DNA from: an uncultured Lentisphaeria bacterium | Lineage (GTDB): Bacteria > Verrucomicrobiota > Lentisphaeria > Oligosphaerales > Oligosphaeraceae | DNA: 64,000 bases | Reading direction: 5' to 3' | NCBI GenBank assembly: GCA_934661755.1 | Contig: CAKUJM010000010.1 | Location: forward strand, 1 to 64,000 | Part shown: piece after piece, positions 1 to 8,764 of the stretch | How positions within the stretch are numbered: the stretch's first letter is position 1 | Layout: every line of letters begins with the position of its first letter | Made by a program: the position numbers and the translations under genes | The notes under the pieces: model-generated | What the model was told of the DNA's origin: nothing | What the model saw: only the letters and a program-made list of their open reading frames with translations | Database searches by the model: none

Positions 1-114
1 CGCGTGAGTGAGCTTGGCTGGTGCATGAGCTTGTTGTTGTTCCTTGTCTGTTTATAACAAAGCGCGTTCTTCAAACTGCGCATGGACGCACGTCAAGCCC
101 GACGGTAACCCCTC
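1..114 (+). repeat. 114-bp direct repeat, copy 1
   Basis: This block matches 163-276 base for base at an offset of 162, apart from one visible difference (G at 78, A at 240). The left end may extend outside the window. The function is unknown. Confidence 0.9.
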
Positions 115-124
115 AGCTCCTCAG

Positions 125-143
125 CCTCCCCTGCAAGGGGAGG
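125..143 (+). repeat. 19-bp palindrome, orientation A
   Basis: CCTCCCCTGCAAGGGGAGG is a near-perfect palindrome. It sits next to sequence that reappears in inverse orientation around 265-311, so it is part of a REP-like unit. Confidence 0.8.
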
Positions 144-162
144 TGCCGCCGGAGGGGTTCAC

Positions 163-276
163 CGCGTGAGTGAGCTTGGCTGGTGCATGAGCTTGTTGTT
201 GTTCCTTGTCTGTTTATAACAAAGCGCGTTCTTCAAACTACGCATGGACGCACGTCAAGCCCGACGGTAACCCCTC
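163..276 (+). repeat. 114-bp direct repeat, copy 2
   Basis: Second copy of the 1-114 block with a single substitution. The near-identity implies a recent duplication or gene conversion. Confidence 0.9.
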
Positions 277-292
277 CGGCGCTGTCGCGCCA

Positions 293-311
293 CCTCCCCT
301 TGCAGGGGAGG
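293..311 (-). repeat. 19-bp palindrome, orientation B
   Basis: This is the exact reverse complement of the palindrome at 125-143. The flanking CCCCTCCGGC-type sequence is also inverted relative to that copy, so the two form an inverted pair of REP-like units. Confidence 0.8.
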
Positions 312-319
312 CTTTTCTT

Positions 320-342
320 GTCGTGAGAACGTGAGCGCGGTC
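320..342 (+). repeat. 23-bp direct repeat, copy 1
   Basis: GTCGTGAGAACGTGAGCGCG followed by GTC. It is identical to 401-423. Confidence 0.85.
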
Positions 343-400
343 TTTTTACGTCCAAGCACGACGGCACGTCAAGTCCGACGCCAACCCCTCGGCTCTTCCT

Positions 401-423
401 GTCGTGAGAACGTGAGCGCGGTC
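401..423 (+). repeat. 23-bp direct repeat, copy 2
   Basis: Identical to 320-342. It ends 5 bases before the stop codon of the minus-strand gene. Confidence 0.85.
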
Positions 424-428
424 GTTTG

Positions 429-2256
429 CTAGAGGATCTCGATTCCGGTTGCCTCGTGCGGGGCGAGGGCGAGGCACAGGGAGCCATCCGCGCCGCGTTC
501 CGCCTCCTTCGGATTCCAGAAGAAATTGCCGGGACGGCGTCCGCCGAAAAGCTCCGGTTTCAGTGTAAATTGCGCGGGTTCTTCCCCCCCAGTTGAAAAC
601 TGCGGCTTTTCCGGCGGCGGGGGCAAACCAGAGCGATGGCATTTTTCCTGCCGGCGCGGAGAACAGATCCAGGGGGCGTGCCGCCTCATTCAGTGGGGCA
701 AGCGCCAGCACATCCTTCAGGATCTTTCGTCCTGCGTCATTCAGTTTCAGGAAGTTATCGCTGAACATGAGGTCGCCGCCGGTCATATGCAGCGCCAGTG
801 CGAGCGATTCCGCCTCCCGTTTCGAGAGCACTGGTCCGCTGGCATAGCGGCCTGTCACAAATGGCGACTGATTCGGAAATTCCGCATCGGAGGTCTCCTC
901 GCCGCGCACCACGAGAAAATCGGAGTCGTTGTTCCAGAGCCTATGGTGCATCCACCAGCGGGCCGATGCGCTAGTCATATTGATCTGCACTGCGCTCCAG
1001 TAGATCTGGATATCCGCGGTAGTCCGGACGGCATCGACGATTCCGAATGCCGCTTCATACGGGACGCAGCAGCCGAGAAAATAGCTGTCGGGGCCGATTG
1101 CCGAGCGGATGATCTCATAGGTGCGTCGCAGAATTCCGGCGCGCCCCATGCTCATGTCATGGCAGCGCGGCACATCGAGGATGCGGTTGGTGAAATCGAC
1201 CTTGAAGTACCGGAATCCGGCGGCGTGCAGGCGGCGGTAGACGGAGTGCAGGTATTGCGCCGCCTCCGGGCGGGTGATGTCCAGGGCAAAGCGTCCATCG
1301 GCTGTTGAGACGATCCACTCGTGCGGGAACATGTAGTGGTTGTCCACGCAGAGCGGCGCGGTCCAGATTCCCGGGATTCCGCCTTCTGCGGTGATTTTCC
1401 GGCAGAACTCGGCGAGATCCGCCGGAAACTTCAGGTTCGGGGTCCAGGCGCCATAGGCGATCTGCCATCCGTCGTCAACGACATAATAGCGGACTTTATG
1501 TTCCGAGAAGGCATCGAGTCTTTTCTGTGTCTCAAGGACATCCGACGCAGAGATATCCGCATGGAACTGATCCCACGAGTTCCAGCCGACGGCGCGTTCC
1601 TTCAATGGAGCGGTCCGCAAGGCCGCATAGTCATCCCCGAGTTCCTCCAGCAGCTCAAGCGGATTCTTCCCCGAAACGCGGAAAAGGATTGGCGAGAGCC
1701 TGAATGCCATTCCCGGTTTCAGATCGCGGTCTTCCTCCACAGCAATGGAGAGGCCGAATTTGCCGTTCAGGCTTTTGGACTCATGCCTTGCCTGAAAGAC
1801 CAGGAAATCCCCCTGATGCGGCGGGAGCGCGGCGAGCAGCAGATTCTTTTCGCCATTGCGCGCAGCGAGAAGATACACCATGTAGCTGGGCGGATTGTGC
1901 TCGAAAAACGGAGTTGATCTCCCGACTGGCTTCACTCCGCTTGTCTGTTCGAGGAACAGGCGCGAATGGGTGTATTCCCGGTAATCCTCCGCCATGGGGC
2001 CTGCGGCAAAGTCCAGGTGAATCTTTTTCAGGAAGCCGTCACGCGGCCCGTTGCGGAACGAGGCATGCAGGACATCGCCGTCGATTTGGAACTGGACCAG
2101 CAATCCGTTGCTCAATTCCGTTTCCCATGAATCGCCGCGGGGAATCCAGGCCGCGGATTCGGTTGAAATCACTTCGTCTTCAAATTCGAACGACAGTACG
2201 CCGTTGCCGAATCCGGTTTTCGGAATGCGGAATGACCCGTTCTCAAATGACAGCAT
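429..2256 (-). pseudogene. Alpha-galactosidase-like glycoside hydrolase (clan GH-D), frameshifted near the 3' end
   Basis: Would hydrolyse alpha-galactosides or related alpha-glycosides. The N-terminal ~200 residues form a beta-rich domain and a TIM barrel follows, with a GWNSWDQF entry motif. The likely nucleophile is D354 in FKVDFTNR and the likely acid/base D415 in TTADIQIYW, as in GH36/GH27. Start 2256 has a GAGGAG ribosome site 7 bases upstream. The frame is broken at a run of seven C (584-590). With one base less, the protein continues as NWGEEPAQFTLKPELF and ends at the stop at 429, giving about 608 residues. Without correction the frame runs on into repeat DNA with an implausible tail. 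This is either a real frameshift, a slippage switch or a sequence error. No signal peptide is seen, so it is probably cytoplasmic. The family call is good, the substrate is uncertain. Confidence 0.8.
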
Positions 2257-2299
2257 ATTTTTTCTCCTCGGGGGGTATTTGTCTTTACGCCCAGTCATT

Positions 2300-2337
2300 G
2301 GCCGTGCCGTGCGGCTGGAGGAGCCGCCCCACGGGCC
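2300..2337 (-). terminator. GC-rich hairpin between two minus-strand genes
   Basis: GCGGCT-GGAGG-AGCCGC forms a perfect 6-bp stem, extended by outer GGCCGTG/CACGGGCC pairing. It lies directly downstream of the prepilin peptidase stop and upstream of the hydrolase gene. There is no T-run, so termination is uncertain. Confidence 0.4.
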
Positions 2338-2343
2338 CAGGTT

Positions 2344-3264
2344 TCAGATCACCAGCCAGAGCAGGGTGGGGATGGCCAGGAAGGGCGCGAAGGCCACGGA
2401 CCTGGCGGAGAGCGGCTGATTTTTTCCGGCATTGCGGATGAGGCACCAGAAGAACGCCAGCATCGAGGCGGCGGCGGTGATGTATACGCAGGCGTCAGCC
2501 CCCAGGAAGGCGCCGGTCATCGCCAGCATTTTCAAGTCGCCGAGGCCCATGGCCTCCTCCGGCAACCCCGCCGCGCCTTTTTTGCGCAGGCGCTTCAGAT
2601 AGGCATTGCCAATGGCCCGTGCCGCCGCGATGATCAGCGCGCCGGCCAATGCGCCCAGCATGCAGTCCGCCAATGCGGCCATCCGCGTTCCGGGGCTGCC
2701 GGGGATGGCCTCGCGGATTGCCGACAGCGCCCGTCCGGCGAAGATCGCGCCGGAGTGCAATGGCGCGGGGTCGGCAATGGCGGCACGGCCAAATGGCAGG
2801 GCGAGGGCCAGGATCGCGGCGGCCGCCATGCCGGCATATGTCACCTTGTCCGGGATCATCCGGTGTTCGAAGTCGATGCGGGCCAAGGTCAGGGCGCTGC
2901 CGGCCAGCCACCAGGCGCCGACGACCGTCTCCAATGGCAGGCCGCTGCGGATGACGCGGTGGGCGGCCAGGCAGAACAGCACGCCCATCGCCGCCTCGCC
3001 GGCGGGGTAGCGCCACGAGATCGGCAGATGGCATTGCGAGCAGCGGCCGCGCAGGAAAAGCCAGCTAAGAATCGGGATGTTCTCCCACGGCATGATGCGG
3101 TGGCCGCACTTCGGGCAGGTGCTGGGCGGGGTGTTCAGCGACTGCCCGCGCGGCAGACGCCACACCACGACGTTGAGGAAGCTGCCGACGATTGCGCCCA
3201 TCCAGAAGGCGAACAGCCAGCCGGCATATCCCGGCAGCGACTGCAATGGCTGCAAGTTGTCCAT
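2344..3264 (-). CDS. Prepilin peptidase (type IV leader peptidase, A24 family)
   Basis: Integral membrane aspartic protease that cleaves and usually N-methylates type IV prepilins and pseudopilins. The 306-residue protein has the expected order. An N-terminal membrane segment ends in GSFLNVVVWRLPRG, followed by a cytoplasmic zinc loop with two CxxC pairs (C50/C53 and C75/C78). Then come the RIDFEHRMIPD motif (residues 129-139) and the GLGDLKM motif carrying the second catalytic Asp. It follows the FGGY kinase by only 12 bp, so the two are probably co-transcribed. A natural substrate is the pseudopilin encoded at 8765. The central part is somewhat longer than in typical family members. Confidence 0.93.
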   Translation of the reverse strand: MDNLQPLQSLPGYAGWLFAFWMGAIVGSFLNVVVWRLPRGQSLNTPPSTCPKCGHRIMPWENIPILSWLFLRGRCSQCHLPISWRYPAGEAAMGVLFCLAAHRVIRSGLPLETVVGAWWLAGSALTLARIDFEHRMIPDKVTYAGMAAAAILALALPFGRAAIADPAPLHSGAIFAGRALSAIREAIPGSPGTRMAALADCMLGALAGALIIAAARAIGNAYLKRLRKKGAAGLPEEAMGLGDLKMLAMTGAFLGADACVYITAAASMLAFFWCLIRNAGKNQPLSARSVAFAPFLAIPTLLWLVI

Positions 3265-3276
3265 AGCGGCCGCGCC

Positions 3277-4839
3277 CTATACGCTTTTTTCCAGTTGCTC
3301 GTAGCGCGGCAGCATCTGCCGGTAGATCGCGACATTCTCCGGGATGGGCATCAGGCTCATCGCATCGTCGAAGGCGCAGAATTGCCGGCTCAGCGCCGAC
3401 AGCGGGATCTTTCCGGCGACGCTGGCCGCGCGGATGGCGGCTCCCAGCGCCCCGGCGTCATTGACCGCGATGCGCTCCACTTTGGCATTGAAGACATCGG
3501 CGTAGACCTGCGCCAGTCCCCGGCGGCGGCTGGCGCTGCCGGTGAGGCGGATCGTCTTCGGGTGGCCGATCGCCCAGGACGAATGCAGGTACATCGACAT
3601 CGCCTGGGCTTCGACCAGCGCGCGCACCATCGCCACGCCGTCCATCCAGGTGGTGAAGAGCTGGCTGCCCTCCAGCACCGGTCCGGCGTTGAGCACCAGC
3701 GGAGTGGACTCCGGAGAGAAGTACGGCAGGATCATGTTGCCGTTGTTGCCGGGCGGGGTCACCTGGATGGCACGGTCATCGAAGTCCTTCCATTCCAATC
3801 CGTAGCGGTTGCGGATGATGCGCCGTGCCACTCCGCCGTTCTGGAAGCAGTTCAGGGCGATGTACCCCTCGGATGCGCTCAGGAAGACATGCCCGTAGCC
3901 GCTTTCGTCAAGCAGCGGCTTCTTGACGGAGGCGAAGCAGGTGTCGCTGGTCTTGAGGGCGATCACCACGGTGCCGGGCTTGTATCCGCCCAGGCCGATC
4001 ACCCGGCTCATGTTGTCGCCGCTGAAGGTGACCACGGCGGTGCCGGGGCGGAATCCGAATTTGTTCTGGAAGTACTCGGAGACATTGCCGGCGATGGTGG
4101 CGGACGGCACCAGCGCCGGCAGCCGCGGCTCCAGGTTGGGTGCAGTCAGGTCCAGCAGCTCGCGGTCCCAGGCGCACTTGCGGATGTCCTCCAGGTTCAT
4201 GCCGGAGGCGTCGGCGTAGTCAAGGGGGGCGCTTTTGCCGATGAACAGCGAGCACAGGAAAGAGCTGACCAGGTGGATTGACGCGGTGTCGGCGTATGAC
4301 TGGGGATTCTCGCGGGCGAATTTGCGGATCTGCGGCCCCGCGAAGCGCTCGGTCGCCGGCGAGCCGGTGCGTTGCTGCATCGCCTGTCTGCCGCCGACGG
4401 CGTCGTTGAGCGCCCGGCAGTCCTCGAAGGTGGACAGGTCCATCCAGATTGGCGATGACGACCTGGACAGCAGCGGCTGGATGGTCTCCGCCAGGTCGCT
4501 GCCCACCGGCGGGTTGATGCCGCATTCCAGGAGCTGGCGGTTGAAATAGACGGTGCCGTGCTGCTGGGCGCTGCCGGAGATGCCCTCGATGGCGGAGAAG
4601 TCCACGCCCTGGGCCTTGAGGCGCCACAGCAGGATCTCCAGGCCGGCGGCCCACATCAGCGGACTGGAATGGCGCACCAGCGCGCCATTGCTTTTGAGCA
4701 GCCCCTTGGAGTCCTGGTACTGCGGCACCGCCTCCTCGTAGATGAGCTGGCATTGGTTCAATATGCTGCCGCTGTCGGTGTCGATCACGACCGCAGTCAG
4801 GCTCTCGGTGCTGCAGTCAAAGCCAAGATACTTGCCCAT
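3277..4839 (-). CDS. FGGY-family carbohydrate kinase (xylulokinase-like)
   Basis: ATP-dependent phosphorylation of a sugar or polyol in the cytoplasm. The 520-residue protein starts MGKYLGFDCSTESLTAV, with the phosphate-binding loop typical of this actin-like kinase fold. The second-domain ATP-site motif is near RLTGSASRRRGLAQVYADV, where bacterial xylulokinases have a similar GGGA/S-x3-W stretch. Start 4839 is chosen because the kinase fold begins there; the open frame extends further upstream into the divergent intergenic region but shows no fold. The substrate cannot be deduced. The neighbouring hydrolases suggest a released monosaccharide. Prepilin peptidase follows in the same direction. 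Confidence 0.85.
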   Translation of the reverse strand: MGKYLGFDCSTESLTAVVIDTDSGSILNQCQLIYEEAVPQYQDSKGLLKSNGALVRHSSPLMWAAGLEILLWRLKAQGVDFSAIEGISGSAQQHGTVYFNRQLLECGINPPVGSDLAETIQPLLSRSSSPIWMDLSTFEDCRALNDAVGGRQAMQQRTGSPATERFAGPQIRKFARENPQSYADTASIHLVSSFLCSLFIGKSAPLDYADASGMNLEDIRKCAWDRELLDLTAPNLEPRLPALVPSATIAGNVSEYFQNKFGFRPGTAVVTFSGDNMSRVIGLGGYKPGTVVIALKTSDTCFASVKKPLLDESGYGHVFLSASEGYIALNCFQNGGVARRIIRNRYGLEWKDFDDRAIQVTPPGNNGNMILPYFSPESTPLVLNAGPVLEGSQLFTTWMDGVAMVRALVEAQAMSMYLHSSWAIGHPKTIRLTGSASRRRGLAQVYADVFNAKVERIAVNDAGALGAAIRAASVAGKIPLSALSRQFCAFDDAMSLMPIPENVAIYRQMLPRYEQLEKSV

Positions 4840-4968
4840 GGGGTTATGCGTGTTTTTGCGGATTCTGCGAAAGTGGTGGCTGGCGTGCGCGTCAGCCATA
4901 ATGTAACCCCTTGCGTCGATTCCGCCCCAGCGGCGGGGACGGGCGGGTTGGGCGGGGGGAGGGCGTCT

Positions 4969-5009
4969 TTGAAACATTTTGAAAATTTTTGTTGAAACAA
5001 TTTGAAAAG
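4969..5009. promoter_or_regulatory. Tandem operator-like direct repeat
   Basis: TTGAAACATTTTGAAAA (4969-4985) recurs as TTGAAACAATTTGAAAA (4993-5009), one mismatch in 17 and spaced 24 bp start to start. The second copy overlaps the -35 box of the promoter at 5002-5030. The repeat lies between the divergent kinase and hydrolase genes, so a sugar-responsive regulator could bind here. The binding protein is unknown. Confidence 0.5.
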
Positions 5010-5030
5010 TCCGCGGATTTGCAATATAGT
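5002..5030 (+). promoter_or_regulatory. Sigma-70-like promoter for the secreted hydrolase
   Basis: TTGAAA (5002-5007) and TATAGT (5025-5030) with a 17-bp spacer, about 75 bp before the start codon at 5105. A run of nine G (5060-5068) lies in the resulting leader. Confidence 0.55.
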
Positions 5031-5104
5031 ATCGCGGGGTTGCCGGCCAGCCGGTGTCCGGGGGGGGGCGCAATTGCAACTTCACGCCATCCATGGGAGG
5101 AACC

Positions 5105-7597
5105 ATGCCCAGAATGAAGCATCTGCTTGCCTGTCTGACCATTTTCATTGCGGCACTTTGCGCGGGGGCGGAGCGTGCCGGCGTGCCGTCGGTTGCCGTC
5201 GGCGGCGTCTTCGGGGTCTTCACCGCGGGGCAGCGTGCGAGCTTCGCGGTGCGCGGCGGCGGCGCGATGCCGTACCACGTTCAGGACTGGCGCGGCGATG
5301 TCGTATTGCGGGGCGTGCATTCCGGCGACTCACCGCTTTTGCTGCCGTCCCTGCCGCCGGGCTATTACACTTTGGGGATTGGCGGGGGGCGCCGGACCTT
5401 CTGCGTTGTCCCGGAGCCGGCCGGGCGTGCGGGCAAGGGCAGCGCCTTTTTTGCGATCTATTCCGGCGCGGCTGTCGGCTGGAAGAACATCTCCGCGGAG
5501 GGGCGTCCGGAGGCCGCCGCGAAGGCGCTTTGCGAGCTGGTCGGGATTTCCGGGATCCGGCATGTCCGGGACAGCTTTTCCTGGAAGCATGCCAATCCCG
5601 AGGCGGGGGTCTTCACTTCGGGGAACGAGGCCGAGAAGCTATGGCCGTCCTATCATGCCAGCGGCATCGCCTGCCTGAATTTTCTCATCCATGCCCCGGG
5701 ATGGATGTGTGGCGACTATCCGAAGCTGCCCTCCGATCTGCTTGGGGTCTACCGCTCGTCCCGTCAGTTGGCCGCGGCGGGGCGGGATTACGGCATGGAA
5801 TGGGAGTTCTGGAACGAATCCGACCTGGCGGTCAACGCCGCCGCGCCCGCCTGGCATTATGCGGCGTGCCTGAAGGCCGCGTCGCTGGGCGTTGCCGACG
5901 GCGCGCCGGCGGCCTTCTTCACCCTCGGCGGCCTTTCGGCCATGAACGGGAACTACGAGCACATCCTCTTGAAGAACGACGTCGCGCGGTACATCGACGC
6001 CTTCAATCTCCACTTCTACAATTCCCCCAGCCGCTATGCGCAGTACAGCGCGTGGGCGCGCCACCAGCTCAAGGAAGCCGGATTCCCCGGCATGCCGCTG
6101 ATAATAACCGAGACATCCACGGAGGCCGAGGGCGTCGCGGAGGCCAGCGCCTCATACCGCCGGAGCGCGGATGGCGAGGCGGTCCGGATTCCCGCCCAGA
6201 GTCCGCGGCAGGAGATGCTGTATGCCGAGTTCTATCCGAAGTCGATGCTTGCATGGATGCACGAGGGCATTTCCAGGGCCTACTTCTTCTTCCTCCCGCC
6301 ATACAATGAGCGGGACGGGAAGAAGGACTGGGGGATGATGCGTCGCGACGGCTCCGTCCGTCCCGTCTATGGCGCAATGGCGGCGATGGTGCATCTACTT
6401 GAAGACGCCGCATATGCCGGGTCGGTCAAGCTGCCGGGCGGCGTCTGCGGCCATCTGCTGGAAAGGGGCGACGGCAAGAGCATCCTGGTCTACTGGAGTC
6501 CCTCGCCGCTTGACGCCGACTATGAATGGAAGACGGTGGATCTGTCCGCCGGACTGTCCCTGCGGGAGCTGGTCATCTCCGGGGTCCGCGGGAGCTGCGA
6601 GGTCTACGACGTCTTCGGGAAGCGCACGGAGAAGATCCCGGAGGACGGTCGGGTTGTCCTCTGCGCGGATCGCTATCCCGCCTATCTGATCGGCGACTTT
6701 GAGCTGAAGGAGGTCCGGAAGGGTCTTCCCGCCCCGCAGATCAAGGTCTGTCGGAGTGCCGATCCGGGCATTGACCACGCCGTGGTCTGGGATGCCTTTG
6801 TCCATCCGGAGGATTTTTCGACCACCGACCAGAACTCCGCCGCCTTTTTGCGCAAGGATTCCGGGCGCATCCGCATTGACGCATGGAACCTCTCGCCGGA
6901 ATCCAAGCGCGGCGCAGTTTCCGCAACCGGGGTGCTGGAGGGGCTTCCTGCGGAGATTCAGCTTGGGCCCTGGGAAAAGCGCAGCTTCCAGTGCGTCTAC
7001 CGGCCCTCGGGAAAAGCCTTCCGCGACCTTCTGGCGCTCCACTGCCAGATTGGGCAGCGCCGGGCTTCGGCGCTTTGCATCCCGGTCGTGAACGAGCGTT
7101 TCCTGTACCAGTCGTGCCGGCCGATGCCGTTGCAGACGGCCCAGCCGTCGTCATGGAACCGGAATGCATCCGAGCCCGGCATGGATATCGGGGTCGACCC
7201 GGAGGAGCATTGCATCCGGTTCACCACGCGCTTCAAGCGCCGGCAGTCGAAGTGGTCATATCCGGAATACCGGCTGCTTCCGGAGGAGTCAATGGACGGC
7301 GCATGCGCCATCACCTTCGAGATCCGGAGCCGGCAGGACATGGTGGAGAACCGCGGCGGCGCCGGGGTGTATGCCGTCACTGCGGAAAAGGAGAGCCAGT
7401 ATTTCAAAATCGCTCCGCCGACCGACCGCTGGGAGGAGCGGACGGTCTTCCTGTCATCGCTGAAATTCCCGCCGGAAAAAATCCGGATCATCCGCATCGG
7501 CGGGAATCCGGAGGGCCAGGAATACTCCGTCTGGGTCAGGAATGTCAAGGTATACAAGAGCCTGGACGCAGCGGAGGGCGCAAAGTCCGCGCCATGA
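5105..7597 (+). CDS. Secreted clan GH-A glycoside hydrolase (GH39-like)
   Basis: Probably hydrolyses glycosides outside the cytoplasm. Start 5105 is preceded by GGGAGGA. Residues 1-22 form a signal peptide (basic start, then LLACLTIFIAALCAGA). The TIM barrel carries the clan A signature pair: acid/base E238 in WEFWNESD and nucleophile E336 in LIITETSTE. C-terminal beta-rich domains occupy roughly residues 450-830, and the last ~150 residues resemble a carbohydrate-binding jelly roll. The gene is divergent from the FGGY kinase and upstream of a GH130-type phosphorylase. The family within clan A is uncertain and the substrate is not predictable from sequence alone. Confidence 0.8.
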   Translation: MPRMKHLLACLTIFIAALCAGAERAGVPSVAVGGVFGVFTAGQRASFAVRGGGAMPYHVQDWRGDVVLRGVHSGDSPLLLPSLPPGYYTLGIGGGRRTFCVVPEPAGRAGKGSAFFAIYSGAAVGWKNISAEGRPEAAAKALCELVGISGIRHVRDSFSWKHANPEAGVFTSGNEAEKLWPSYHASGIACLNFLIHAPGWMCGDYPKLPSDLLGVYRSSRQLAAAGRDYGMEWEFWNESDLAVNAAAPAWHYAACLKAASLGVADGAPAAFFTLGGLSAMNGNYEHILLKNDVARYIDAFNLHFYNSPSRYAQYSAWARHQLKEAGFPGMPLIITETSTEAEGVAEASASYRRSADGEAVRIPAQSPRQEMLYAEFYPKSMLAWMHEGISRAYFFFLPPYNERDGKKDWGMMRRDGSVRPVYGAMAAMVHLLEDAAYAGSVKLPGGVCGHLLERGDGKSILVYWSPSPLDADYEWKTVDLSAGLSLRELVISGVRGSCEVYDVFGKRTEKIPEDGRVVLCADRYPAYLIGDFELKEVRKGLPAPQIKVCRSADPGIDHAVVWDAFVHPEDFSTTDQNSAAFLRKDSGRIRIDAWNLSPESKRGAVSATGVLEGLPAEIQLGPWEKRSFQCVYRPSGKAFRDLLALHCQIGQRRASALCIPVVNERFLYQSCRPMPLQTAQPSSWNRNASEPGMDIGVDPEEHCIRFTTRFKRRQSKWSYPEYRLLPEESMDGACAITFEIRSRQDMVENRGGAGVYAVTAEKESQYFKIAPPTDRWEERTVFLSSLKFPPEKIRIIRIGGNPEGQEYSVWVRNVKVYKSLDAAEGAKSAP

Positions 7598-7679
7598 TTT
7601 TACCGCAGGATCCCGTCCGCCATTCCGGCGCAGGGGAAGCACGCTCCAGTTCCATGCAGTCACCACGAAGGAAAACACC

Positions 7680-8690
7680 ATGAAGTTTGAAGAACTCGGC
7701 ATCGTCTCGCGCCATCCGAACAATCCGGTATTGCAAAGCTCCCAGGTCCCGTACGACTCCTCGCTGGTCTTCAACGCCGGGGTCGCGAAATTCAACGGGA
7801 AGTACGTCATGGCGTTCCGCAACGACTACGGGTACACCCAGGAGCAGTACCGGCGGAGCCCCGGTCCATTCCGCACCTGCATCGGGCTGGCGGAAAGCGA
7901 CGACGGCTATGGCTGGACCGTCGTGCCGGAGCCGGTCTTCGACCTGCGCGGGGGCGGATTCCGGAGGGCATACGACCCCCGTCTCACCGTCATTGGCGGG
8001 CGATGCTACATGTGTTTCGCCGCGGACACCGACAACGGCACGCTTGGCGGCATCGCCGTCACCGACGACATGCGTCACTTCGAGGTCCTTTCCTACACCG
8101 AGCCGGACAACCGGAACATGGTGCTCTTCCCGGAGAAGATCGGCGGCAGCTTTGTCCGTCTGGACCGTCCCATGCCGGTGTACAGCAGCGGTGGCGGAGA
8201 GTACTTCTCGACCTGGGTGTCCGAATCCCCGGACCTGCGTTTCTGGGGGAATTCGCGATGCATCCTTTCCCATCGGGACATCCCGCAGTTCTGCAACTGC
8301 AAGACCGGGCCGGCCGCGCCGCCGGTCAAGACCGGCAAAGGGTGGCTGTCCACCTTCCATGCGGTCTGGAAGCTGCCGGAAAACGACCTGGCGTCGTGGG
8401 AGCCCGGTGGATGGAACAAGATGTACATGGCAGGGATCATGCTGCTGGACCTGGACGATCCCGGGAAGGTGCTGGGGATTGCCGACCGGCCGCTGATGTT
8501 CCCGAAGACGGAATACGAGCTTGAGGGCTTCCGCGGGACCACCATCTTCCCCGGCGGGATGATCCTGGAGGAAAGCGGCGAGGTCAAGTTCTACTACGGC
8601 GCCTCCGACACCGTTGAATGCGTGGCCACCGCCAATGTCGACGAGCTGCTCAAGGCCTGTCTGGAGCATCCGGCGAGGAACTCCGCCTGA
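7680..8690 (+). CDS. GH130-family beta-mannoside phosphorylase or related glycosidase
   Basis: Predicted to cleave beta-mannosides, by phosphorolysis or hydrolysis depending on subfamily. The 336-residue five-bladed propeller protein starts ELGIVSRHPNNPVL, as in the family, and contains RAYDPRLTV with conserved D99. Later blades carry CNCKTGPAAPPVKT and GFRGTTIFPGG. Start 7680 has an AAGGA ribosome site at suitable spacing; the longer open frame begins inside the previous gene. No signal peptide is seen, so the protein is cytoplasmic and would handle oligosaccharides already imported. It is 82 bp downstream of the secreted hydrolase and probably in the same operon. Confidence 0.85.
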   Translation: MKFEELGIVSRHPNNPVLQSSQVPYDSSLVFNAGVAKFNGKYVMAFRNDYGYTQEQYRRSPGPFRTCIGLAESDDGYGWTVVPEPVFDLRGGGFRRAYDPRLTVIGGRCYMCFAADTDNGTLGGIAVTDDMRHFEVLSYTEPDNRNMVLFPEKIGGSFVRLDRPMPVYSSGGGEYFSTWVSESPDLRFWGNSRCILSHRDIPQFCNCKTGPAAPPVKTGKGWLSTFHAVWKLPENDLASWEPGGWNKMYMAGIMLLDLDDPGKVLGIADRPLMFPKTEYELEGFRGTTIFPGGMILEESGEVKFYYGASDTVECVATANVDELLKACLEHPARNSA

Positions 8691-8764
8691 AGGCGCCTGG
8701 AGGGGGGCATATTGCAGTGGTTCTGAATAGTTGCCAAGAGGCATAAGCAAAGGAGGAAGACACG

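Larger units (their letters stand above)
1..428. other. Repeat-rich non-coding region
   Basis: No convincing gene is visible here. The stretch is built from a 114-bp direct repeat present twice, two mutually inverted 19-bp palindromes and a 23-bp repeat present twice. It lies downstream of the 3' end of the minus-strand glycoside hydrolase. Frames that cross it look like read-through of repeats rather than proteins. It is probably a repeat-filled intergenic region that continues beyond the left window edge. Confidence 0.7.

Noticed and set aside
1..276. Possible CRISPR array
   Set aside because: Only two copies of a 114-bp repeat with a 48-bp gap, with no regular short repeats or spacers and no cas genes.
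2755..4281. Open frame of 508 codons on the plus strand
   Set aside because: Antisense to prepilin peptidase and the FGGY kinase, both of which have clear motifs.
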